Assembly (NCBI GenBank): GCA_015488215.1
Contig: WFOE01000119.1
Span: 1-58,740, forward strand
Direction of reading: 5' to 3'
Length of the DNA stretch: 58,740 nt
Source: Planctomycetales bacterium
GTDB lineage: Bacteria; Planctomycetota; Planctomycetia; Pirellulales; S012-138
The notes below the pieces were generated by a model, which was given only the letters and a program-made list of their open reading frames with translations, made no database searches and was not told the DNA's origin. Below are positions 28,726 through 38,047 of this stretch, in pieces (the first letter of the stretch is position 1; each line of letters begins with the position of its first letter). A program made the position numbers and the translations under genes.

Positions 28726-29038
28726 TGGCCACCTCGAACCAGGGGACGACAATAGGGATTAACTGCTTACACGATATGGTATTTCGCACCATAAGGCGAG
28801 CAAATTCCAGCGGGGGGGAAGGATTCCCCCCGCCAGGACGGAAGCCGTTCCCTCACAACCGGCAAAACCGGTCCAGTTGTTCCCAACAAAGCCCGCGCGG
28901 AGCTTTACCCTTGGCCGGGCGTTTCCGCATACTACGGCTTGGCCGGTGGTAGGGGATACCATCAGAAAAACGATTCCCTGCCGTTTGCTGCTTTTGACGA
29001 AACCCGGCTCCCCCGCTTATCGAACAGGAACTCGCACG
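28726..29038. other. Divergent intergenic region before larB
   Basis: No gene is supported. A strong GC hairpin (28810-28833; about 10 bp, GCGGGGGG against CCCCCCGC, one bulged G) is followed by a smaller ACGG-AAG-CCGT palindrome. They resemble REP sequences and have no T-run. Confidence 0.4.
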
Positions 29039-29854
29039 ATGGACTGGGAGCAGATTGTCCCGCTGCTGGAACAAGCTCGGGCCGAAGGTTGGAGCTGGAG
29101 CACGTTTCTGGCCCAGGTCGCCTCGACCGGAGTAGCCACCACGCCGGGAGCTCAGGTGGACCTGGATCGCCACGGCCGCTGCGGTTATCCGGAGGTGGTC
29201 TTTGCCCAAGGCAAATCGCCCGAGCAAGTGGTACAAATCGTGGGCAAGTTGCTGGAACACTCCGGCACGGCTCTGGTGACACGCGTTGATGAGCAGACGG
29301 GCCTGTTGCTTCGGGAGCGCTTTCCGCAAGGAGAGCTGCATCCGCTGGGACGGACGTTCCGCCTGGGCTGCTGCCGCCCGGGCGCCCCCCGCGGCCACGT
29401 GGCCGTGGTGGCCGCCGGCACCAGCGATCTGCCCGTGGCCCACGAAGCCGAACAAACCGCGCTGTGGATGGGAGCCCAAGTCGATCTCGTGGCCGACGTG
29501 GGCGTGGCCGGACCGCATCGGCTTTGGACCTGCTTGCCGCGGCTGCAACAGGCCCAGGCGGTGGTGGTCACCGCGGGAATGGAAGGGGCGCTGCCCAGCG
29601 TGGTGGCTGGTTACGTATCTGTGCCGGTGGTGGCCGTGCCGACCAGCGTGGGTTACGGGGCAGCCCTGGGCGGCGTGGCCGCTTTGTTGGCCATGCTCAA
29701 CAGTTGTGCGGCCAACGTGGCGGTGGTGAACATCGACGCGGGCTTCAAAGCCGGCTACCTGGCGGCGATGATCGCCCAAGCCGGCGCCGCGACTGGCTCG
29801 GCCCCCGGGAAAGACCGCCCGCACTCACCCCAACAGGAGGGCCCGGCCCGATGA
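29039..29854 (+). CDS. larB: Nickel-pincer cofactor biosynthesis protein LarB
   Basis: LarB carboxylates the pyridinium ring of nicotinic acid adenine dinucleotide and releases AMP, the first step to the nickel-pincer nucleotide of lactate racemase. The 271-residue protein has the LarB N-terminal part with CGYPEVVFAQGKSPEQ, then a PurE-like domain: VAAGTSDLPVAHEA, VTAGMEGALPSVVAG, VPVVAVPTSVGYGA and MLNSCA-VVNID with the conserved Cys. LarC and LarE, needed to finish the cofactor, are not in the window. It overlaps nnrD by ATGA, so the two are translationally coupled. The start at 29039 is set by MDWEQIVPLLEQ. Confidence 0.92.
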   Translation: MDWEQIVPLLEQARAEGWSWSTFLAQVASTGVATTPGAQVDLDRHGRCGYPEVVFAQGKSPEQVVQIVGKLLEHSGTALVTRVDEQTGLLLRERFPQGELHPLGRTFRLGCCRPGAPRGHVAVVAAGTSDLPVAHEAEQTALWMGAQVDLVADVGVAGPHRLWTCLPRLQQAQAVVVTAGMEGALPSVVAGYVSVPVVAVPTSVGYGAALGGVAALLAMLNSCAANVAVVNIDAGFKAGYLAAMIAQAGAATGSAPGKDRPHSPQQEGPAR

Positions 29855-30723
29855 CTGCTTCGCTCCCCTGGGACCGAACCGCTTTGCCACGGCTGAAGCC
29901 CCGGTCCCCCCAAAGCCACAAGGGGCACTATGGGCACCTGCTGGTCGTTGGCGGCAGCCGAGGCATGGCCGGAGCCGTAGCCCTGGCCGGCATGGCCGCT
30001 TTGCGCAGCGGAGCGGGACTGGTCACGCTGGCCGTTCCCCGCGAAGTGCAACCCGTGGTGGCCGCCATCGAACCGGCCTATATGGTCTGGCCGCTGGAGT
30101 GCGACGGCCAAGGCCGTTTGACCCCGCAGGCGACCGAACAGCTCGGCCCGTTGCTGGAACGAGCCACCGCCGTGGCTCTGGGACCGGGGCTGGGGCGAAG
30201 CGATGCGCTGAACGAGCTGGTCCGGCGGCTCTACCTGCAAGTGGAACTTCCGCTAGTCCTCGATGCCGACGGCTTGAACGCCCTGGCCGCCCAGGGCGTG
30301 CCCGAGGGGGCTCCGGCTGCTCGGGTGCTCACGCCGCATCCGGGCGAGTTTGCCCGGCTGGCCCGCGTGGCCACCGCAGAAATCGCCCGGGATCGTCCCG
30401 GGCTGGCCTGGCGATTCGCCTGCCGGTACCGGCTCACCCTGGTGCTCAAAGGCCACCGCAGCGTGGTCTGCGATCCGGACCACGTGAGCGAAAACCTGAC
30501 CGGCAACCCGGGCATGGCCACCGGCGGCTCGGGCGACGTACTCACCGGCGTGGTCGGAGCCCTGTTGGCCCAGGGATTGCCGCCTTACCCGGCGGCTCGG
30601 CTGGCTGTGTTCGTCCACGGCAAAGCGGGCGATCTGGCCGCCGCAGAACTGGGCCAGGTGGCGATGACAGCCAGCGACCTGCTCGAGTTCCTCGCCCCGG
30701 CCTGGCAGTCGCTTGCCGAGTAA
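29851..30723 (+). CDS. nnrD: ADP/ATP-dependent (S)-NAD(P)H-hydrate dehydratase
   Basis: Repairs NADHX and NADPHX, the damaged hydrated forms of NADH and NADPH. The 290-residue ribokinase-fold protein has HKGHYGHLLVVGGSRGMAGA, GPGLG, the VLDADGLNAL strand, LTPHPGEFARL and the catalytic NPGMATGGSGDVLTG. The NnrE epimerase domain that is often fused in front is absent. The ATG lies inside the larB stop (ATGA). Since LarB also acts on a pyridine dinucleotide, the pairing may be functional. Confidence 0.92.
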   Translation: MTASLPWDRTALPRLKPRSPQSHKGHYGHLLVVGGSRGMAGAVALAGMAALRSGAGLVTLAVPREVQPVVAAIEPAYMVWPLECDGQGRLTPQATEQLGPLLERATAVALGPGLGRSDALNELVRRLYLQVELPLVLDADGLNALAAQGVPEGAPAARVLTPHPGEFARLARVATAEIARDRPGLAWRFACRYRLTLVLKGHRSVVCDPDHVSENLTGNPGMATGGSGDVLTGVVGALLAQGLPPYPAARLAVFVHGKAGDLAAAELGQVAMTASDLLEFLAPAWQSLAE

Positions 30724-30840
30724 GCGTTGCCGCCTGGGGAAAGAGCCGGCTTTTCCGGCAGTATGGGGTACGGACTCACCCCAAACGGCGAATCGGCCAG
30801 GAGGTAATGCCGCCCGGGGTGAACGAGCGCCCCGGGGCAA

Positions 30841-32034
30841 TTACGCGGCGGCTTCGGCTTTGCCGCGGCTGTGGAGTTCCACGTACTGGGCAATGCTCTG
30901 GACCACGTACTGTTGCTCTTCCGGTTCCAGGTGGGCAAACGCCGGCAGGGCGATTGTTTCCCGGGCAGCACGCTCCGTCTCCGGCAGCCGCCCTGCGGCC
31001 AAAGAGGCAAAGCAGGGCTGCTGGTGCAGCGGCACGGGATAGTAGATTTCGGTGCTTACGCCGCATTGGGCCAGGTGGGCTCGCAACGCATCCCGGTGCT
31101 CGGCCGGAACGCGGATGACGTACTGGTTCCATACGTGCGTTCGCCCACGCAGCGTAACGGGAAGCCGAACCCAGTCGGTAAGCCCGTACTGCTGGAACAA
31201 CTGCCGGTATCGGGCGGCGTTTTCCTGCCGGCGCGCCGTCCAGTGGGGCAACCGCCGCAGCTTGACCAGCAAGGCGGCTGCTTGCAGCGCGTCCAGGCGG
31301 CTGTTGATTCCTACCACGGAGTGATGATACCGAGGCTGCATCCCGTGGAGCCGGAACAGCCGCAGGCGTTGGGCCAGATGGGCGTCGTCGGTGGTAATCA
31401 TGCCTCCGTCGCCCAGGCCGCCCAGGTTCTTGGTCGGATAGAAACTGAAACAACCGGCCGTGCCCAGGCTGCCCGCCCCGGCTCCTTCCATCGCGGCCCC
31501 TATCGCTTGTGCGGCGTCTTCGATCAAGTGCAACCGATGCTCCTGCGCCAGTTGCCGCAGGCGGACCATGTCGGCGCACTGGCCGAACAAGTGGACGGGG
31601 ATGATGGCCTTGGTTCGCGGGGTGATGCGTCGGGCCACGTCGTCCACATCCAGTGTGTAGCCTTCCGGTTCGATGTCGGCAAACACCACCCGGGCCCCCA
31701 GCCGCCAGGGGGCGCTGGCCGTGGCGAAGAAGGTATAGCTGGGCACGATGACTTCGTCGCCGGGCCCCACGTCCAGGGCCATCAGCGCCAGCAGCAGTGC
31801 GTCGCTTCCCGAGGCGCAGCCCACGGCGTGTTTCACGCCGACCAGTTGGGCAATTTCCCGTTCCAACTGTTCGACCACCGGCCCAAGCACAAACCGGCCG
31901 GAACGCACCACCTGGACCAAAGCGTCGATCAACGGCTGTTGCAGTTCCTGGGTTTCCCGGGCAATACCCACTAGGGGCACCTGTCGGGCCGGCCCGAAGG
32001 GGTTCTCCTGCGGAGTGGGTGTTTGGCGCGTCAT
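30841..32034 (-). CDS. DegT/DnrJ/EryC1 PLP-dependent sugar aminotransferase
   Basis: Transfers an amino group to a keto-sugar nucleotide for cell-surface polysaccharide. The 397-residue protein shows VGCASGSDALLLAL, the VIVPSYTFFATA block, IEDAAQAIGA with the PLP-binding Asp, and SFYPTKNLGGLGDGG with the PLP Lys202. This is the normal length. A GAGGGAG lies before the ATG at 32034, which decides that start over one 33 nt upstream. It lies alone, divergent from smc; the exact sugar is unknown. Confidence 0.92.
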   Translation of the reverse strand: MTRQTPTPQENPFGPARQVPLVGIARETQELQQPLIDALVQVVRSGRFVLGPVVEQLEREIAQLVGVKHAVGCASGSDALLLALMALDVGPGDEVIVPSYTFFATASAPWRLGARVVFADIEPEGYTLDVDDVARRITPRTKAIIPVHLFGQCADMVRLRQLAQEHRLHLIEDAAQAIGAAMEGAGAGSLGTAGCFSFYPTKNLGGLGDGGMITTDDAHLAQRLRLFRLHGMQPRYHHSVVGINSRLDALQAAALLVKLRRLPHWTARRQENAARYRQLFQQYGLTDWVRLPVTLRGRTHVWNQYVIRVPAEHRDALRAHLAQCGVSTEIYYPVPLHQQPCFASLAAGRLPETERAARETIALPAFAHLEPEEQQYVVQSIAQYVELHSRGKAEAAA

Positions 32035-32307
32035 GCGAACTCCCTCGTGAAGCAAAAGCGCTGGCAAGGCTATCGGTGCAAGCGGCCCGGGGCCGCAGTC
32101 GGATTTGCCGTGGCACCATAGAAGCCCCTGCCCGGAGAATCAATGCCAACTCTCCGGCAAGGGGAGGCGCCGGTCGGAAAACGTGCTCTTGGTGCGGCCC
32201 TGCTGGAGCAATATCCTAAAGAAAGCGCCTGTGGTCGATTTGCCTCACCGGCCTTGCAGCCCGGCGCAGGCTGCTTGCCGGTTCGGAAGCGGTGCCTGTA
32301 AGGCTCG

Positions 32308-35300
32308 ATGCTCAAAGCCCTGGAACTTGCCGGTTTCAAAAGTTTCGCCGACCGGACGCGGTTCGAGTTCGGTCCCGGCATCACCGTGGTGGTCGGGCCC
32401 AACGGATCGGGCAAGTCCAACATCGTCGATGCCATCAAGTGGGTGCTGGGCGAGCAGAGCGTCAAGAGCCTGCGGGGCAAAGAGATGGCCGACGTGATTT
32501 TCAACGGCTCGGCCACGCGGCGCGGGCTGGGCAGCGCCGAAGTGACGCTCACCCTGGACAACACCACCGGGTTTCTCAATTTTCCCGCTCCCGAAGTGCG
32601 GCTGACCCGGCGCGTCTATCGCAGCGGCGAAGGCGAGTACCTCATCAACGGCCAGCCCTGCCGCCGCAAGGACATCCGCGACCTGCTGGCCGGCACCGGC
32701 ATCGGCGCCAACACCTACAGCATCATCGAACAGGGCAAGGTCGATCACCTGTTGCAAGCCTCGCCGCAGCAGCGGCGGCTGGTGTTCGAGGAAGCGGCCG
32801 GTATCAGTCGCTTCCGCACCAAAAAGATCGAATCCCAGCGACGCCTGGAACGCATCGAACAGAACCTGGCCCGGCTCAAGGCAATTGTGGACGAAGTGGG
32901 GACGCGGCTCCGCACCGTCCGCCAGCAAGCCGGCAAGGCCGAAAAGTACCGCCAGTACACCCAGCGGCTGCAACAGCTCCGCACCGAAGTGGCCCTGAGC
33001 GACTGGCGACGCCTCAGCCGCCAACTGCTGGCTCTGGAAGAAAACCAGCGCCAGTCCCGGCAGCAACTGGAGGAGCTTCAGCAACGGCTCGAGCAACTGG
33101 AACACCTCCAGCACCAGCATCGCCAGGCGCTGGAGGGGGCCGAAGAAGCCCACTCTCGCACCCGGGCCGAGCTAGCCCAGGTGGAACAAGAGATTGCCTC
33201 GCTGCAAGGGGCGCTGGGGTCCCAGCGAACGCTGCAAGAAGAACTGCACCGCCAGTGGGAACAGCGGGGCCGGGAGCTGCTGGCCCTCTGCCGTCGGTGG
33301 TTTGCCTTGCGGCAAAACCAGCGGCAACTCGAAGGGCGGCTACACGAAGCCCAGCAACAATTCGACGCGGCTCGGCCCCAGGTCCGCCAGGCCGAACAGC
33401 GCCTGCACGCCCTGGAACAGCAACGGGAAGAGCTGGCCCGGCGCAACGAACAACTCCGCCGCGAGTATCTGGAACTGCTGCGGCAGGTGTCCCAGCACGC
33501 CACTGCGCTTCAGCAAGTGCAGCACCAACAGGACCAACTGCGGCAACAACTGGCCCAGAACCAGTCCCGCCGCGAAGCCCTGCAGACCCGACGCCGGCGA
33601 TTGGAACAAACCCGCCGTTCGCTTGAGGAACAACGGGAACAACTGGAACAGGCCCACGCCCGGGAACGGCAACAGGTCCAGCAGGCCGAAACGCAACTCC
33701 AACAGCTCGACCAGGAACACCGGGAACTGTGCCAGCGGATTGCCCGAGCTGAAGCGGAGCTGGTGGCCCTGGACCAGCAAATCCAGTTGCTCCAGCAATG
33801 GGACCAACAGCGGGAGGAAATGTCGCCGCTGGCTCGTTGGATTCTGGAGCAAGCCCAAGAGGGCACGGCTCCCTGGAACCAGGTGCTGGGCGCGGTGGCG
33901 GATCTGCTAGCCGTGCCGGTGGCTTCCGCCCGGGTGATCGAAGCCGTGTTGGGCCCCCGAACCGGCTACCTGGTGGCACGGCATTCGCCCGAACTGATCG
34001 CGGCCCTGGGCCGCCTCGAACAGCAGCACGGCGGACGGGTGGGGCTGCTGTGGCTAGACCGGCTGCCCGACCCGCCGGACCTGGACTTGCAAGGAGCCCC
34101 GGGGATTATCGCCCGGGCCGACTACCTGGTCGAAGAACCGGCCGAGCTGCGCGGGCTGGCCGCCGGTTTGTTGGGCCGCTGCTGGGTGGTGCGCACCTGG
34201 GACCAGGCCTGGCAGTGGCATCGCCGCTCCCGGGAAAAGTGGCCCCAGTTGCGACTTGCCTTCGTTACGCCCGAAGCCCAGCTCATTCTGCCCGATGGAC
34301 ACGTGGTTGTGGGCCGCAGCCAGGTGGCCACCGCTCCTCTGCTGCGGCAAAGCACACTGGAACAACAGCAAGAGCAACTGCAACGCCTGGAGTCCCAGTT
34401 GGCTTCCTGGAACGAGCAACTGGACCGGCTAAGCGACCGCGTCCACCAGCAGCAACAGCGGCTGCAACAGGCCCAAGAAGCCGCCCATCGCACCCACCAG
34501 CAGATGCTACAAGTCCGGCACGAACTCCAGCAGCTCGACCAGCAGGGCAAAGAGCTGGCCCAAGAGGACGACCGCCTCCGCCGCGAGTCGGCCCTGGCTG
34601 TGGAACAACTGGAACAGACCCAGGTGGAACTGCAACAACGCAGCGCGGAACTAAACCAGTTGGAGACCCGGGCCGGACAGCGCCGCCGGGAACTGGACGC
34701 CCTGGAACAGCAACGCTTCGGCCTGGAACAGCAGTGGCAGGAAGCCGCCCAACTGGCCACGGCGGCCAAAATCCAACTGGCCAAACACGAAGAACGCCTT
34801 CAGGGCGTCCGGCAGCAACTGCAAGCCGGCCGCAACGACGTCGAACGTGTGGCCGAGCAACTGGAACAGCTCCGAAGCCGCCAGCGGGAACTGCTCCAGC
34901 GCATCGGCGACGCGGAACGGGCGGCCTTGCAGTCCACCGCGTTGCTCAACGCCCGGCACCTGGCCCGGCAACAACTGCTGGCCGCGCTGAGCGAAACCCA
35001 GGCCCGATTGCAACAGGTGCAAGCCGCCGCTCAGGCCGCCCAACGACAGTGGCAGCAAGTGCAGGAAGAACACCAGCGGTTGCAGAACCAGTTGCACGCC
35101 CAGGAACTGGCCGCCAAGGAACTGCGCACCCAGCGCGAAGCCCTGGCCGCCCATCTGCACGAAGAATACGGCATCGAGCTGGCCGAACTGGACCGGCAAA
35201 GCAGTGGCAAGCTGCTGGCCCGACGCAGCGAAGCCGAAGAAGAAATCGAACAACTGCGGCAAAAGCTCCAGGCGTTGGGCAACGTAAACCAACAGGCCCT

Positions 35301-35952
35301 GGAAGAACTCCAGGAGCTGGAAGAACGCTACCAGCAGCTCTCCACCCAGTACGAAGACCTGGCCCGCAGCGGTCGCTCCTTGCAGCAGATTATCGCCCGC
35401 ATCAACGCCGACAGCCGGCGGCTGTTCCTGGAAACGCTGGAGCAGGTTCGGGAACACTTCCAGGAGCTGTTCCGCAAGCTGTTCGGGGGCGGCCGGGCCG
35501 AGCTGGTGTTGGAGGAAGGGGTGGACGTGCTGGAAAGCGGCGTGGACATCGTGGCCCAACCCCCGGGCAAGGAACTGCGGAACTTGTCGCTGTTGAGCGG
35601 CGGGGAAAAGACACTCACCTGCGTGGCGCTCTTGCTAGCACTTTTCCGCACACACCCGAGCCCCTTCTGCGTGCTGGACGAGGTGGACGCGGCGTTGGAC
35701 GAAGCCAACATCGAGCGGTTCGTCGGCGTGCTGCGCGAGTTTCTGGACATGACGCATTTTATTATTGTCACCCACTCCAAGAAGACGATGACGGCGGCCA
35801 ACACGCTCTACGGGGTAACGATGGAGGAGTCGGGTGTCTCCAAACGGGTGGCCGTACGTTTCGAGGACGTGGGCGAGGACGGGGAGATTCTTCGCCCCGA
35901 ACCGCAAGCGGAGCAGGCAGCCGGGGAAGACGAGGAAACCCAGGCGGCCTGA
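32308..35952 (+). CDS. smc: Chromosome segregation protein SMC
   Basis: Forms the ring-shaped condensin that compacts and separates chromosomes with ScpA and ScpB. The 1214 residues have the N-terminal ATPase half with Walker A GPNGSGKS (30-37), a long Gln/Glu/Leu-rich coiled coil, a hinge at roughly 505-670, a second coiled coil, then the C-terminal ATPase half with LSGGEKTLT (about 1095) and Walker [14 protein letters not shown]. The coiled coil is unusually rich in Gln. It is complete and intact. Confidence 0.97.
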   Translation: MLKALELAGFKSFADRTRFEFGPGITVVVGPNGSGKSNIVDAIKWVLGEQSVKSLRGKEMADVIFNGSATRRGLGSAEVTLTLDNTTGFLNFPAPEVRLTRRVYRSGEGEYLINGQPCRRKDIRDLLAGTGIGANTYSIIEQGKVDHLLQASPQQRRLVFEEAAGISRFRTKKIESQRRLERIEQNLARLKAIVDEVGTRLRTVRQQAGKAEKYRQYTQRLQQLRTEVALSDWRRLSRQLLALEENQRQSRQQLEELQQRLEQLEHLQHQHRQALEGAEEAHSRTRAELAQVEQEIASLQGALGSQRTLQEELHRQWEQRGRELLALCRRWFALRQNQRQLEGRLHEAQQQFDAARPQVRQAEQRLHALEQQREELARRNEQLRREYLELLRQVSQHATALQQVQHQQDQLRQQLAQNQSRREALQTRRRRLEQTRRSLEEQREQLEQAHARERQQVQQAETQLQQLDQEHRELCQRIARAEAELVALDQQIQLLQQWDQQREEMSPLARWILEQAQEGTAPWNQVLGAVADLLAVPVASARVIEAVLGPRTGYLVARHSPELIAALGRLEQQHGGRVGLLWLDRLPDPPDLDLQGAPGIIARADYLVEEPAELRGLAAGLLGRCWVVRTWDQAWQWHRRSREKWPQLRLAFVTPEAQLILPDGHVVVGRSQVATAPLLRQSTLEQQQEQLQRLESQLASWNEQLDRLSDRVHQQQQRLQQAQEAAHRTHQQMLQVRHELQQLDQQGKELAQEDDRLRRESALAVEQLEQTQVELQQRSAELNQLETRAGQRRRELDALEQQRFGLEQQWQEAAQLATAAKIQLAKHEERLQGVRQQLQAGRNDVERVAEQLEQLRSRQRELLQRIGDAERAALQSTALLNARHLARQQLLAALSETQARLQQVQAAAQAAQRQWQQVQEEHQRLQNQLHAQELAAKELRTQREALAAHLHEEYGIELAELDRQSSGKLLARRSEAEEEIEQLRQKLQALGNVNQQALEELQELEERYQQLSTQYEDLARSGRSLQQIIARINADSRRLFLETLEQVREHFQELFRKLFGGGRAELVLEEGVDVLESGVDIVAQPPGKELRNLSLLSGGEKTLTCVALLLALFRTHPSPFCVLDEVDAALDEANIERFVGVLREFLDMTHFIIVTHSKKTMTAANTLYGVTMEESGVSKRVAVRFEDVGEDGEILRPEPQAEQAAGEDEETQAA

Positions 35953-36386
35953 AAAGGGGGAACGCTCCCCCAACTTGTTGGCAAAGCCCTCCTAGAGTGC
36001 CGTGCCGGGGAAAGCGTCAATCCGGCGGTTCGTTTCCGCCCGCCGTGCAACCCCTACAACCGATACGACTGGCGAAAGGTTTAAAGTCGGCCCTTGGGAT
36101 GAATCGACACTAAACAACGGGCGCAAACCCGCGCCCGTGAGGAACGCGTCCAGAAGGGGAGCGCCACCAAGGGGGGAAACGCTTGACCTGCCGTACCGGG
36201 CCCAGGGGGGCCTCCAAGCTCGGAACGGTTTTCAACCGTCCGCAAGCCGGGTCTTCGTCCCACCTTCGCGGCCTCTCGTCAGCTTGGCGCAATCGTGTGC
36301 AGAGTAGCCAGTGCGTGAGAAGGACGAAGGTTCCCTATTTTACGGATTTTCACTGGCTTCTGCGTGTCAAGCTGTCGATGAATAAA
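35953..36386. other. Hairpin-rich intergenic region after smc
   Basis: No gene is supported. Palindromes seen are GGGGGA-ACGC-TCCCCC at 35956-35971 (possible smc transcript end, no T-run), a perfect 8-bp stem ACGGGCGC / GCGCCCGT at 36117-36138, and ACGGTT-TTC-AACCGT at about 36224-36238. I looked for RNase P RNA, tmRNA, SRP RNA and 6S RNA signatures and did not find them. Confidence 0.45.
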
Positions 36387-36534
36387 ACTGGGTCAAGCAT
36401 TCACTGCTGCGAGTGCCTTGACCCGGTTGGAAGCGATTGTGGGATCCCCCGCAACCCAGGTGCCTGGTGCAATGCGGTGTTGCCCAGGCGGGGGGTGAAG
36501 ACGGTTCCTCAGCCGGTGCGTCGCCCGACGCACT
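36387..36534 (+). other. Structured leader: three consecutive stem-loops
   Basis: Just upstream of the HTH-receiver gene lie three stem-loops. The first is 36387-36427: 11 bp, ACTGGGTCAAG with CTTGACCCGGT, one G-U, with a CACT/AGTG inner stem. The second is 36446-36494: CCCCC/GGGGG outside and GCCTGG-t-GCAA with TTGC-CCAGGC inside. The third is 36516-36533: a perfect 7-bp GTGCGTC-GCCC-GACGCAC, 36 nt before the start codon. They may be a cis-acting RNA or DNA sites for the regulator itself. Confidence 0.5.
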
Positions 36535-36569
36535 GCGGTGGTTGAAACAAGCAAGTTGGAGAGCCTGGT

Positions 36570-37151
36570 ATGCCAAGTTCCAAGGTTTATACAACTGGCC
36601 AAGTCGCGAAGATCTGTAAGGTTGCCCCGCGCACGGTGAGCAAGTGGTTCGACTCGGGTCGGCTCAAAGGGTACCGGATTCCCGGTTCCCAGGATCGCCG
36701 CATCCCGCGCGAGTACCTGATCAAGTTCCTCAAGGAGCACGGGATGCCCTTGGGCGAACTGGAAGACGAAACCACGGCCAAGGTGCTCATCGTGGCCCAG
36801 GATCAGGTGCTCATCGAAAACATGAAGCGCGAGCTGCCGCCGGAGAAGTCGTTCAAGGTGGCCACGGCCGCCAGCGGCTTCGAGGCCGGTATCCAGGTCG
36901 AGAGCTTCACGCCGGACTGCATCGTGGTCGATTTTTCCATCGGCCGCACCGAAGCGCTGCAAATCTGCCAGAACCTGCGGCGCAACCCCTCGTTTTCCGA
37001 CGTGATTCTTATCGCCCTGTTGCCCGATGACGGCAGCTCCACCAGCTTCGACCGCTCCTGCATCAACGAGACGTTCAAGAAGCCGTTCGACGCCTCGTTG
37101 CTGGCCGAGCGCATCCGCACCCTGGTCGGTGCTCGCAAGGAGCTGCTCTAA
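36570..37151 (+). CDS. Regulator: excisionase-like HTH fused to a receiver domain
   Basis: Residues 1-60 are a MerR/excisionase-type winged helix (VYTTGQVAKICKVAPRTVSKWFDSGRLKGYRIPGSQDRRIP), a DNA-binding part. Residues about 68-193 are a CheY-like receiver with the phospho-acceptor Asp121 (CIVVDFS) and Lys171 (KKPFD). The first acidic pocket is reduced to AQD, so phosphorylation may be weak or altered. The DNA-binding domain in front of the receiver is the reverse of most response regulators; the arrangement is familiar in planctomycetes. No histidine kinase is nearby. Two hairpins, one a terminator, follow. Confidence 0.88.
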   Translation: MPSSKVYTTGQVAKICKVAPRTVSKWFDSGRLKGYRIPGSQDRRIPREYLIKFLKEHGMPLGELEDETTAKVLIVAQDQVLIENMKRELPPEKSFKVATAASGFEAGIQVESFTPDCIVVDFSIGRTEALQICQNLRRNPSFSDVILIALLPDDGSSTSFDRSCINETFKKPFDASLLAERIRTLVGARKELL

Positions 37152-37164
37152 CGCCCCAAAAGCC

Positions 37165-37199
37165 GCGTCCCTGGCCTGCTCCCCAACTTCCAGGGACGC
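37165..37199 (+). other. Hairpin after the HTH-receiver gene
   Basis: A perfect 10-bp stem GCGTCCCTGG / CCAGGGACGC with a 15-nt loop, 14 bp after the stop codon and just before the terminator. It may protect the 3' end of the mRNA. Confidence 0.5.
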
Positions 37200-37222
37200 T
37201 CGGCTTCGGAAACCACCGCCGC

Positions 37223-37261
37223 AACCGGACCCGGACCTGCACCGGGTCCGGTTTGGTTTTT
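37223..37261 (+). terminator. Intrinsic terminator of the HTH-receiver gene
   Basis: A perfect 12-bp stem AACCGGACCCGG / CCGGGTCCGGTT with a 7-nt loop, followed by TGGTTTTT. It lies between two convergent genes. Confidence 0.88.
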
Positions 37262-37276
37262 GCGCCGGCGGAACTT

Positions 37277-37999
37277 TTATTCCTGCCGCTCCAGCAGTTC
37301 GGCCAGGTGCAGCACCTCCACCTGGGCGCCCCGGCGGTGCAGATAGCCGCCGATGTTCATCAGGCAGCCGGTGTCGGTCGAAACCACCGCGTCGGCTCCC
37401 GAGCGGAGAATACACTCCCCCTTGTCCCGAACCATCGCCCCGGAAATCTCCCCATAGCGGACCGAAAACGACCCGCCGAACCCGCAACACTGGTCCTGCC
37501 GCAACAAGGGAACCAGCTCGGCTCCTTCCACGTGGCGGATCAACTGCTCCACTTCGTCCTGCTGTCCCAAGACCCGCAAGTGACAAGCGTAATGATACGC
37601 CACGCGGCCACGGTACCGGGCGCCCACGTCGAGCACCTGAAGCCGATTGACCAGAAAGTCGGAAAGCTCGTAGGTTCGATTGGCCAGCTCCACGGCCCGC
37701 TCGTGCCACGCCGACTCGTCCTGGAACAGATGTGGGAACTCTACCTTGACCATTGCCGCGCAGGAGCCGGATGGGACCACCACCGGGGCATCGTCGGCAG
37801 AGAAGACCTCAATCGTGTGCCGGGCCACCTGCCGGGCCCAGTCGCGATAGCCGCTGTTGAACAGCGGCTGGCCGCAGCAGGTCTGCTGCTGGGGAAAGTG
37901 GACCTCGTGGCCCAGGCGGTGCAGCAGGTTCACGGTGGCCTTGCCCACTTCGGGCCGTAACACGTCTCCCAGGCAGGTAATCATCAGTTGCACGCGCAT
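37277..37999 (-). CDS. Cysteine-rich CCG-domain oxidoreductase subunit (LutA/YkgE-like)
   Basis: The 240-residue protein has two CCG repeats: TCCGQPLFNSG with a following SGSCAAM, and HYACHLR-DQCCGFGG with DTGCLMNIGG. This matches the LutA/YkgE family, which with LutB and LutC oxidises lactate, or the heterodisulfide-reductase-like subunits of glycolate oxidase. LutB and LutC are not beside it. It is cytoplasmic. The cysteines probably bind an iron-sulfur cluster; the exact substrate is inferred only. It is 48 bp before the end of the GGDEF-like gene, on the same strand. Confidence 0.88.
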   Translation of the reverse strand: MRVQLMITCLGDVLRPEVGKATVNLLHRLGHEVHFPQQQTCCGQPLFNSGYRDWARQVARHTIEVFSADDAPVVVPSGSCAAMVKVEFPHLFQDESAWHERAVELANRTYELSDFLVNRLQVLDVGARYRGRVAYHYACHLRVLGQQDEVEQLIRHVEGAELVPLLRQDQCCGFGGSFSVRYGEISGAMVRDKGECILRSGADAVVSTDTGCLMNIGGYLHRRGAQVEVLHLAELLERQE

Positions 38000-38047
38000 G
38001 GGAGCGATTGTAGGCCACAGGGCCGGAATTGCGTAGCCCCGGCGCTG

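Noticed and set aside
36100-36570. Possible RNase P RNA, tmRNA or 6S RNA in the gap after smc
   Set aside because: The conserved core sequences of these RNAs were not found on either strand. Only unassigned stem-loops remain.
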